Shown here in pieces: positions 55,771 through 64,000 of a stretch of 64,000 nucleotides of DNA; within the stretch, counting starts at the first letter, position 1, and each line of letters starts with the position of its first letter. The stretch is from Chrysaora quinquecirrha (taxonomy: Eukaryota; Cnidaria; Scyphozoa; Semaeostomeae; Pelagiidae): the NCBI GenBank assembly GCA_014526335.1, contig JACTAT010000026.1, positions 1,125,565 to 1,189,564 of the forward strand. Reading direction: 5' to 3'. Under the pieces are notes generated by a model that saw nothing but the letters and a program-made list of their open reading frames with translations, ran no database searches and was not told the DNA's origin. Position numbers and translations under genes: made by a program.

Positions 55771-55979
55771 GAGTTCTATCTAATGCTATATAGTCGGAAT
55801 TAGCACTAAAACAAGGAATTTTTTGCCCTGCACTATTCATCCTGGACTACGGAACCTTGTGCTTGGAACCTGCAACCTGAAACCCGGAACGTTGAACTTA
55901 GATTTGGTAAGGGTAGGGGTTTCGTGACAGGTCATGGTGGGAGTAGGGTAAGGGTGGGAGTAAGGTTGAGGTATATTAG

Positions 55980-56520
55980 CAGGTTTTGGAAAACTCCTCA
56001 TTTTGGGTTATTTTGTCCATTTTCATGGGCTATAGACTTACTGTTTTCGTGATTTTAAGGGAACATTTTTAGGTTTCCGCATTTATTTACGAAAAAAAGC
56101 TGCTTTTTAAAACCCTTGATTTTGACTTATTTTTTGCCATTTCCTGGTCTATAGATTTACTATTTCGCTGATTTTTCGGGGATTTTTTTCCTAATTCGAT
56201 TCTATCTGATCAGAAAATACTTTATATACCCCTAAAAGCTATTTAGGAGCTTTTTGGTAGGTTTGCGCATTTATTTTTGAAGAAAAAAGCGGGTTTTCAA
56301 AACCCCTGGTGTTGGCCGATTTTTGGCAATTTTCCTAGGCTACTTACTATTTTGCTGATTTTTCGAGAAAAATTTTCCTTCCTAATTTGACTCTATCTGA
56401 TCAAAAATACTTTATATACCCTAAAAGCTATTTAGGAGCTTTTCGGTAGGTTTGCGCATTTATTTTTGAAAATTGCTTATTTTTAGCCATTTTCCTGGGA
56501 TTTTGTGAGGCGTTGTTCCT
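55980..56520 (+). repeat. Degenerate tandem repeat, about 170-180 bp units
   Basis: Three imperfect units, each with GGTTTTSRAAAMYCC, a TTTTGCCATTTTCCTGG-like block, TTTRCTATTTTGCTGATTTT and GGTAGGTTTGCGCATTTATT. A fourth, isolated unit lies at about 57945-58060. Confidence 0.65.
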
Positions 56521-57090
56521 CTTAGGCAGGATTTCTTGAGCGGTAGGCCAATACAAAGAAAATAGACCAAAAAATGCTTCTTACAAACATATATGTAGAT
56601 AATAACTATAACTGTACTGTCGCAAGTACAGTGAGCTCTTTCATAAGCACCACGTGTACTTCTCAGTTTCACAAGTCAGTTTACAATTCTTTCTTTTGTA
56701 CTAACGTATGAGCGGTAAAATAAGCGTAACAGGTAGTATGTAAAGGCAACGCAAAGTAACGCAAGGTAATGCAAGGTAATGTTACACTAAGAGATATCTT
56801 ACTATTTAATCTCTACAGTTATAGTTGTAGTTTCGCAAAGGTAAAACGCAATGCTGACAATAGCTACTGAAACATAAATGCGTATAGTAAAGAAATGTTA
56901 AAATGTAGACTTACTCTACTGGTGATATTTTGGGAAAAATTTATATTTCTTTATACATATTTATAGAAACGATCGTCTATGTTGCCTTGGCATTGCCTTC
57001 TTTCTCCTGCAACGTTGAAGGCCTGGCTACTGCACCTCATAGTATGCATGCTACTGTGTTAGCTTAGACAATATTGAATGGTGGAAAATG
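56521..57090. other. Unassigned spacer
   Basis: Short (GCAAGGTAAT)n-like direct repeats near 56745-56780. No gene seen. Confidence 0.4.
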
Positions 57091-57097
57091 CAAATTT

Positions 57098-57279
57098 CCC
57101 AGGGGGATACTTCAAATACTATGGAGAGGGGGCTCAATGGAAGCATATTTCCAGTACACCAAAAAGTAAAACCCACTTGTTTTAAAAACCCCACTAAATA
57201 AATTATTTTAATTTTGGGTAACATTAGCTACAAAATCAATGGTTGCATAGTATCTAGATTTTTTACAAGTACCCCTGGG
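57098..57279. mobile_element. hAT-like MITE, copy 3
   Basis: 182 bp, ends CCCAGGGGGATACTT.../...AAGTACCCCTGGG, identical 8-bp flanks GCAAATTT (57090-57097, 57280-57287). Confidence 0.8.
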
Positions 57280-57287
57280 GCAAATTT

Positions 57288-58141
57288 TCTCTCTTACCTT
57301 CAGGTACACCCAAAATTTTCTTCCAAGGCACCAGAAAACACAGGATGCAAGTAACTTCGCAACTTTAGTTTTTATTTTGAAAATGAAACTTGTAACATTC
57401 TTCTGCTGCACAAAAACAAAACAAAACAATAACAAAACAACAACAAAACATAAACAATTTCACATCATAAAAAAGGAGCTTTGACGCTCTCCATATTCAG
57501 TTTATACATCTAAATATCTTGGTTTCAGTAGCATCTGAACAACAATAACGCGACGTAGATAAAATAAACACAAGAGAAGGCCGAATTTCGATGAAGACAG
57601 GAACACAGATGATGTTCTTTCTGTGTTGCCATTCATTTCCGCTTGTGTCGTGTTCAAGTTTCGAGTATCAAGTTTCAAGTTTCATTGTGTTACTCTCAGT
57701 TTTTTTACAATGTACAGCCGAACGACACATAAAAATAACCAAGAGAGATCTTACATGAATCTATGCATGATACAAGAGCAACATATGAAAATTGCTTTTT
57801 TCTTAATTTAAAGAATGAACATTTATTAACTCTAAATTGCTAATAAGATTTATTAGCAATGATTACATTAACAATGAAGTCAAAAATAAGGAGGGGGGCT
57901 GATGAATTTTGTAACTTAAAAATTTCGTCTGTAATGCCTGTTTGGTTTAATTATTTTTGAAGAAAAAAAGGGAGTTTTCAAAATCCCTGATTTTTGCCGA
58001 TTTTCTGGTTTACAGACTTCAATTTCTGGCGATTTTTGGAGGAAACTGCTCTGCTCCTTTTATCAACCAGAAAATTACACAATTTTGGGTACGCGAAAAT
58101 TAATCCCGCGAAAATAAATGGCGGCAAATTTAACACCGCCA
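57288..58141. other. 3' intergenic region downstream of the CFAP47-like gene
   Basis: A (AACAAAAC)n-like tract near 57410-57450 and one unit of the tandem repeat described at 55980. No exon seen. Confidence 0.45.
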
Positions 58142-58147
58142 TTTATT
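58142..58147 (-). terminator. Candidate polyadenylation signal of the CFAP47-like gene
   Basis: AATAAA on the minus strand, 151 nt after the stop codon at 58298. Other A/T-rich candidates exist. Confidence 0.35.
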
Positions 58148-58297
58148 CAAACTAATACAACTAAGGTATGACTAAATAAAAAAGAGAGGTTTTAAAAGCA
58201 ACAAGAGAATTGATATTAATGCAAATAAAAATGGAAACAAAAACATGATAAAGTTGAAATACAAAATTAATTGCACAGCATTTCATACCGAATATAT

Positions 58298-58528
58298 TTA
58301 CATGACTTGATTGCCTCTTTGTACAAGTGGTTGTCCTTTAAAGGGAGAACTAACTGCAGTAGCTTTTACAGTTAAATTGTCTCTTACGAAATTTTTCGGC
58401 TTTTGTTTTACAGCAACATAATTATTAGTAGTTTCATGGCCTTGCTGTCGTGATTTTATCATATCTGAGGGCGGCGAATATCCAGGGACTACGCCTCTTA
58501 GTTCATAAATCCATTGCATGTCACTCGT
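58298..58528 (-). CDS. CFAP47-like: CFAP47-like gene, terminal coding exon
   Basis: 77 codons after TGTTATTTTAG, in phase 0, ending in TAA at 58298-58300. It starts TSDMQWIYELRGVVPGYSPP, the C-terminal signature of CFAP47-type proteins (MQW.YE.RG..P.Y.PP), followed by a basic tail. It closes the last immunoglobulin-like (ASH/MSP-type) repeat. Confidence 0.85.
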   Translation of the reverse strand, partial: TSDMQWIYELRGVVPGYSPPSDMIKSRQQGHETTNNYVAVKQKPKNFVRDNLTVKATAVSSPFKGQPLVQRGNQVM

Positions 58529-59037
58529 CTAAAATAACAGATTTTTCAATAATATAAAAGAAGAACACTGAGAAAGTTATAGCAATATGAGAGACCACAG
58601 TGCCTTTTTAAGAAATTTTCCGTGCAGTGGCATTTTGAGAATGGGAACACTATCACGGAAAAAGAAACCCCAACACCACAATTGAAATTGTGGTTTTGGG
58701 CCCAGGGCGGAACATAGGCAATGGGCCAAGAATAGAGGCAATTTTGGGAGGCTGAATTGTTGTTTTAAACAATAGGAACAATTGGCAATTGTACAAACAA
58801 TGGTTAGGCTGCAGCCTGGCAGCTCCCCTCTCAATTAAGCTCCTATATTTTTTGCTCTGAAAGTGTGCAACATCTTTCACAACAGAAAATGCATAGAATT
58901 TCGCATAAGGCCTTTGCTGCAATAGTCCCCTTTTCTAATAAGGACCCTTCAAAAATAGCTGATGGAGTAAGACTAAAGGCTCGGTAGAACTTTTAAAGGG
59001 CGATTAAGAGTTAAAAATTAAGAACGAAGTAAATTAC
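58529..59037. other. CFAP47-like: Intron of the CFAP47-like gene
   Basis: No separate feature. Minus-strand open frames within it (58577-58922) lack any domain and are not flanked by usable splice sites in the right phase. Confidence 0.6.
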
Positions 59038-59206
59038 CTGAATAATAAGCTTGCTCATATGCGTCTTTCCGTAATATTTCGGCTTGTAGCAAACGACAAA
59101 TGGTAATCCTTCAGAATTAGCTGGGGGAAGCTCCCCTGAGATTGGTGTTACTGTAAACATTTGATCACCACTTGATTCAATCGATACCCAAAATGGTACT
59201 GATAAC
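59038..59206 (-). CDS. CFAP47-like: CFAP47-like gene, exon n-1
   Basis: 169 nt after CTCGATTGCAG, in phase 2, out phase 0 (ATTCAG|GTAATT). It encodes LSVPFWVSIESSGDQMFTVT, then ISGELPPANSEGLPFVVCYK then PKYYGKTHMSKLIIQ. The GELPP...F..KPK.Y.K...L.IQ pattern is the core of an ASH-type beta-sandwich repeat. Confidence 0.85.
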
Positions 59207-59600
59207 CTGCAATCGAGAAGAAAAGGAATTAGTTGACGATGTAACACTATCAGAGTAGATGACAGTAGAAAGAAGCAGATAAGGGTAGAACCAAAGAGAT
59301 CGAAATGTAAAGAAAGGAGATCAGGATTTAGATAACTAGATAAAAGTAGAGCCAAAGAGATCGGAATGAAAAAACGAGAAAGTCAGAGTGGACCAAAAGA
59401 AGATCAGAATGGACTATAGAGATAAAACTAGGACCAAGTAGATCGGAATATGGTTTGGAGAAGATGAGAGTAGATTTTGCGTTTGGGGCAAAGTAGATCA
59501 AGATCTGTCAGAGTAGACTGTTTAAAGGAAGTACAGAGCAGAGCAGATGAGAGTATTCAGATAAGAGAGGATAAGAGGAAAATGAGAAAAGTAGTTTTAC

Positions 59601-59762
59601 CTGGTTTGACTTGTTAACCGAAACGCAATAAAAACTTCTTTATTGAGTCCAACTGCTTGCATCTCTATAACATCATCAGGCTGAGGTTCTGCAGCAGTAA
59701 ATTTTAATGGGAAACGCCATATACCACCAGAAGCAGCAGTTACTACCAAATGCACAAGATAA
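59601..59762 (-). CDS. CFAP47-like: CFAP47-like gene, exon n-2
   Basis: 162 nt, in phase 2, out phase 2 (ACCAG|GTAAAA). It encodes YLVHLVVTAASGGIWRFPLK, then FTAAEPQPDDVIEMQAVGLN then KEVFIAFRLTSQT. GGIW.FP...A.EP..DD.I.....GL.K...F.LTSQT is the family pattern. Confidence 0.85.
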
Positions 59763-60031
59763 CTGGGGGGAAGGGAATATCAATATTGTAGCGATATCTT
59801 CAAAGTGTGTTACGGTAAATCCCAACATTCAAGAACCAACAAAATAAGAAACCTTCAGGCTGTTATTTTTTAGAGAAAACAAAGGATTAGACAATAGCCT
59901 GTTGTTCATTAAACAATGTCCTGAATAAAAACTCAAAGGTTCTGGTATGCGGGGGTTTACTGTATTGCAATAAAGAGAAACAATAACGAATGAGATCTAA
60001 ATCGATTTATATTGACTATGGAGACATTTAC

Positions 60032-60632
60032 CTGAAGGACCTGGACGGTGCAAAAACAATGTTAAACATCAATGTTACCATTCCAGAAACTTTGTGACTC
60101 GCTTTTCGAGTGAGGTTGAGTGCAACTGATCTTTCTAAAGCAATCTGTGCCTCTGTATCGGAATATTCGAATTCATATTTGAAATCTTCAGCAAGTAAAG
60201 TAAAATCAAGTCCAATATCTTGTTCCATGTGCGAAGATGACAGTGTGCGCAAATAAGCAGAATATGCTGATTTTGATGTATTCGAATTTATACCAGTAAA
60301 CGATAACTCAAGCTTTTCTTCCAGCCTCTCTCTAGCGCGACACTGAATACGAGGCGCTTTTGAATCTTTAATTGGACAAGATTGTGGTATTCCTTTAATA
60401 GGAAATATCCATCTCATTTGTTTATGTTGACTATCAAAAGGATTTCCATTGGCTGTGTAAGCTATGACGTAGCAAGTTGCTTCATGTAAAACCATCGTAT
60501 CTGGTGCAAAGCATATTGGGATATCCAGAATGCTTCTTGGCTCGAGAAGAACATTTGTAGATTGTCTAAGAAGGTGACTGAATGCTTCTTGTTGATTTTT
60601 TGTTTTTTCCAAAGAGGAATCGAGAAACAAAC
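60032..60632 (-). CDS. CFAP47-like: CFAP47-like gene, exon n-3
   Basis: 601 nt after TTCACGAATAG, in phase 1, out phase 2 (TTCAG|GTAAAT). About 200 residues: FSHLLRQSTNVLLEPRSILD then IPICFAPDTMVLHEA, a WIFPIKGIPQ strand, and a basic C-R-A-R-E-R-L-E-E segment. The pattern L.P...IPI.FAP..M is the ASH-domain core. CFAP47 is a large axonemal protein of motile cilia and sperm flagella. Confidence 0.85.
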
Positions 60633-60976
60633 CTATTCGTGAAGATAAGTCAGGTAAATCACATCACCTTACGGCTGTTGTTGGCATAGATGAAAGTTGC
60701 TTAGGATATAAAAGATTATCTGGGGAATGAAGCTTAAGGCTGGAGATAATCCAGGCAATGGGTCTTCTAAGAACAGGACTTTATTGGTTTAAGAGTGTCA
60801 AATGTCAAGGCAGAACCAATGCAAATCTTCCAAAGGCAACGAGGGGGCAGGACGGAGGATCAAGGTCTGCGTTCTAACTTTACACATAAATATATTAGAT
60901 ATTGAAAAGGGAGTTTGTATTTTCTTATAATATGTTTTTGTATAACCGATGAGTGTCTACAAATATAAGCTCTTAC

Positions 60977-61154
60977 CAATCCTATTGAAAGGTCTTTCAT
61001 GCAATTCAATATCAACAATGATATCTTCTTGAAACGGATTTTCAAACTGAATTATCGTAGATGCACTACTCGTGATTGACGATTTAATCACATGATCTGC
61101 AGAAGGTACAGGTGATTGCCCACTTCCAGTGACGTAATACATCAAATCGCCAAG
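60977..61154 (-). CDS. CFAP47-like: CFAP47-like gene, exon n-4
   Basis: 178 nt after CCTCTTTGCAG, in phase 0, out phase 1 (GATTG|GTAAGA). It encodes LGDLMYYVTGSGQSPVPSAD then TIIQFENPFQEDIIVDIEL. The LG...Y.V.G.G..P start and F.NPF.E.I.V are repeat boundaries of ASH-type sandwiches. Confidence 0.85.
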
Positions 61155-61540
61155 CTGCAAAGAGGAAATAGAGATGAGCTTCGGCTGGTTTTAGAATACA
61201 GTAACAGACCTGTCCCCCTCTTTCTCTTGTAAACCCCTCTCGATGACACCCCATCTCTATCTGGATCCCCTCTCTGTTAAACCTCTTTCTGTAAAACGTC
61301 TCTGTATTAACGGCCTCTTTTAAATACTTCTCTCTCTCCGCTCGTTCTCCTCGTTTTGACCAGTGTATTGTGTAATAAAGCAAACAAACGATGGCAAAAT
61401 TTGATGAATGTCTTTAAGAAAGCAAGCTCTGTTAAAGTTAGCTCCCTGGGAATCTCTCTCTAATAACACCAAACAAAAATCTAAAAAGTTAATAAAGGTC
61501 TGACAAACGATCTTAATAAAGATTGAAATTACAACAATAC

Positions 61541-61645
61541 CTTCTCACTGCTAAACGTGATTTCGGCGTTGTGTTGACCAAGCCCAAGAGAAGACGGAGA
61601 AAATGTTAAAGGAACCTCGATTCCAGAATGAGGCGGAAGCTCCAC
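61541..61645 (-). CDS. CFAP47-like: CFAP47-like gene, exon n-5
   Basis: 105 nt (35 codons), phase 0 in and out (GAGAAG|GTATTG). It encodes VELPPHSGIEVPLTFSPSSL then GLGQHNAEITFSSEK, the half-repeat that leads into LGDL of the next exon. Confidence 0.85.
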
Positions 61646-61841
61646 CTATATAAAGAAATCAATATTAAAGTCGATAAACTAATAAAAAGATCCCACAAAA
61701 TGGACAAAGAAAAATCAGTCTCATATTCTTTAAAAGATAACGTGCTCTACTTTGCAGGGCGTAACTTTAGTTGAATCTTAGACTATAAAATTGACAGATA
61801 TGAAAAAAGAATGATATAGTAGAAATTAAAGTTTTTCTTAC

Positions 61842-61944
61842 TTGATGATTATTAAAGCGAAAGTTGTGCATATTGGAGCATTTGACAGAAAAAGATGCAC
61901 AATCATCTGTTGGATTATCCAATCGAATCATCTGATGACAAGTT
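61842..61944 (-). CDS. CFAP47-like: CFAP47-like gene, exon n-6
   Basis: 103 nt after CTTAATTTCAG, in phase 2, out phase 0 (CATCAA|GTAAGA). It encodes TCHQMIRLDNPTDDCASFSV then KCSNMHNFRFNNHQ; the I.LDNPT.D...F.V pattern starts a new repeat. Confidence 0.85.
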
Positions 61945-62118
61945 CTGAAATTAAGAAGAATTAACGATTCAGTTGATAAAAATATTAAGTCTAATATATA
62001 ATAAATATATAATAAATATAATTAATTATAAAAATCTAGTAAAATCTAATAACAAAAAGTATTAAGAATGAGAAGCATAATCTAACAACAAAGGAGAAAA
62101 TCTGAAGATAGAGCTTAC

Positions 62119-62213
62119 GTTCCCAAAGGGCATTGCATAAACTTTAATTCCTTTGGAGGCTGTGATGTCGCATTTAACAGCAGTTCATACCAAACTTCAC
62201 CAATCACAGGATT
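62119..62213 (-). CDS. CFAP47-like: CFAP47-like gene, exon n-7
   Basis: 95 nt after GTAATATTTCAG, in phase 0, out phase 2 (GGAAC|GTAAGC). It encodes NPVIGEVWYELLLNATSQPP then KELKFMQCPLG. NP.IGE.WYEL.L.A..PP is the most recognisable motif of the CFAP47 family. Confidence 0.9.
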
Positions 62214-62553
62214 CTGAAATATTACTCTGTAAATATATATTTATATATTATTTATAACATTGATATTTTAAATATATCACAGATATGTAAGCTTGTCCAA
62301 TTCTTCGCTTTTGCTATATTAAACTAACCTAGCTTGGACAGCACCACTTAAAAAAACCCCTAGGGGAGTCATTATCAGCCCCATACCGAGGGACCTAAAG
62401 TTGAATCAATCTACTTAAACTATTATTGATCCTAAATCTGAATTGCAGGAAAAATTGGGCGTGCAATGCACCGGCCATTTATTGCCCGCCCAACTAAAAG
62501 CTTGTACGGTCGGTGATTGAAACCGAAGTTGCCAAATTTCCGCGCCAATGCAC

Positions 62554-62580
62554 CTGTCCAGCAGAAAGACTGCCAGAGAA
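62554..62580 (-). CDS. CFAP47-like: Possible 27-nt micro-exon of the CFAP47-like gene
   Basis: Between TTGTATTTCAG and GGACAG|GTGCAT, nine codons FSGSLSAGQ if read in phase 0. The exon at 62213 begins in phase 0, which fits downstream, but the exon at 62951 ends in phase 2, which does not fit upstream. So either another exon is missing or this is not an exon. Confidence 0.3.
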
Positions 62581-62950
62581 CTGAAATACAAAACAAATCA
62601 TAAAATCAAAAACACAAAGAAAGGGAACAGGGAGGGGGGAGAAGATCGCTAAAACTAAGGTCTATCTTGTCCGCTTGCAAAAAAGAAAAAGACCAAGCAT
62701 GCAAATTTCTTACTATAAACGTAGGAGGTATGAAAAAGCCACTGGCGCCAGCGTCTGACAGAAACTTCCTTACAATTCCTAACTGGTCGTTGTGTGTTCC
62801 GTTGCCAAGCCTAGGGCATGACCCCTCTCCTAAAACTGTAGTCATTAACTCGTATTGGTTAAGTCAAATAAATAAACTGTGGAAACAAGGGTTGTGTTCT
62901 TTTGGCCAAATCTAAAGCACGAAACTAGTGTAAAGAGTTACACATCCTAC

Positions 62951-63337
62951 CTTCCAGTGTGTTGTCCAATAGATTTAGGAGCGAAATCGACCTCATAGAT
63001 GCCGAATGCTTTTGGATGGACCATTAACCAATCATCTCCTGAGATTAAATCCTTGCCTTCTACAATGACTTCAAACTCAACTTTCTCATTCAGTGGGTTT
63101 TCAATTAAAACTTTACATGTTACACGGTCATGTGCGGGGCATTCAGCTTTTATTGTCTCTTTGGGAGGAGCTGGAAGTGATGTAACTCTCATGGAGTACC
63201 AAAGTCTGTACGGCTTCATGAATGTACTTAGATCAGGTAGTTGTGAAGGAGCTTTGTTGTTGCTGTTGCTCATGACAGAATTTGGAAGAGAAACATCATC
63301 TTCATCAGCATCATCGTCGCTGTCGGAATCTTGTGTT
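62951..63337 (-). CDS. CFAP47-like: CFAP47-like gene, exon n-8 or earlier
   Basis: 387 nt after TTCTTCCCAACAG, in phase 2, out phase 2 (GGAAG|GTAGGA). It starts with an acidic stretch (DSDSDDDADEDD), then LPDLSTFMKPYRLWYSMRVT, then CKVLIENPLNEKVEFEVIVE and GIYEVDFAPKSIGQHTG. IENPLNE...F.V and the YEV.F.P...G.H strand are ASH-type. Confidence 0.85.
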
Positions 63338-63868
63338 CTGTTGGGAAGAAATGAATAAATTATCATATACTCAGCATAAAGAAATCAGCTAAAATTATTT
63401 ATCAGCCATTATTATAAAAGTGAAACTTTTTTACTTTGACAGTGTTAGTTTGCAGTCAAGAAATGGATGGGGTTGTTCATTTAACTTTTTGGGTGTTTCT
63501 AAAAGCTATTGGTTTAGTCGATGTCGATGATGCTTTAGAAGAGTTTCTCTGCGATTCTTTTTGGTTTTTCTACCCTCCATTGTTCTTTCTGTATGGAAGC
63601 TGTTTGAACTTTGGTATTCAGTAACTTTACAGAGCCTATTGTGCCAAAATCAACAAACAATTAAGAAACTAAGTGCTAGTCCCAAGTCTAATTACCTATC
63701 AGGAATTATACGTACTTTAGTTCCGTCCCTGAATGAACATAAAACTAAAGCTGACGATTTTGAATGAACCCATCACGAGTTGGACCCTTCTATTAAACCA
63801 CTACTGTTTCACCTGTCGATACATATTACTAATGATCATCAGAAACACCAAGATGAATGATAACATAC

Positions 63869-64000
63869 TTATCTAAGCCAAGTTTTGCTGTTACTTCATC
63901 ATCTGATACAAATGAAATGACGCCATCAAAAACTCCTCTTTTCCAAGGTTTTAATGAAATCGTGAATGTTGCTGTTTGTTTTGGAAGAACTTTTATCAGT
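63869..64000 (-). CDS. CFAP47-like: CFAP47-like gene, exon cut by the window edge
   Basis: At least 132 nt, out phase 2 (GATAA|GTATGT), matching 63337. It encodes LIKVLPKQTATFTISLKPWK, then RGVFDGVISFVSDDEVTAKL. The N-terminal majority of the gene, including any calponin-homology domain, lies beyond position 64000. Confidence 0.8.

Overview
The window is animal nuclear DNA: multi-exon genes with GT-AG introns, long AT-rich spacers, an internal TTAGGG-type telomeric tract, and a heavy load of short DNA transposons (MITEs), tRNA-derived SINEs, LINE remnants and a Penelope-like fragment. A cilium/flagellum gene (CFAP47-like), an ER mannosidase-family gene (EDEM3-like), a CARD adaptor and the retroelement mix fit an early-branching or other invertebrate metazoan. 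A cnidarian or similar animal is my best guess, but the species cannot be fixed from the sequence.

Layout. 1-4.3 kb is a MITE thicket. A Ras-superfamily GTPase (+) has exon 1 at 4308-4376 and exon 2 at 7685-8392, with SINEs and a MITE in its intron. 12.1-14.75 kb is a 28-bp minisatellite carrying an internal 1,036-bp duplication. 16.1-20.55 kb (-) is a three-exon CARD gene whose product ends in a PPPPY tail. 21.6-26.7 kb holds a Penelope-like nuclease fragment, MITEs and a decayed LINE. 27-31 kb is simple repeats and foldback elements. 31.7-33.0 kb (-) is a single-exon, type II membrane glycosyltransferase-like gene with one frameshift in a homopolymer.

37.2-48.5 kb (-) is the 3' half of an EDEM3-like gene. 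I could assemble ten exons by matching splice phases. Two adjacent exons (distal PA domain plus acidic linker) are duplicated as a block, and the phases forbid using all four copies in a row. About 85 nt of PA-core exon is absent, and the GH47 catalytic half is absent upstream. A 500-N gap at 48617-49116 follows. 49.1-52.0 kb (+) is a SWIM zinc-finger/MULE-transposase-like gene running, across a frameshift, into a two-intron cysteine-peptidase-like module.

52.7-58 kb is non-autonomous transposons, a telomere-like tract and degenerate tandem repeats. 58.3-64.0 kb (-) is the 3' end of a CFAP47-like gene, with at least ten exons, truncated by the window edge.

The genes do not form an operon or pathway. 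The common theme is dense transposon insertion into introns, in several cases with target-site duplications readable from the sequence. All gene names rest on recognising protein motifs by eye, not on database searches.
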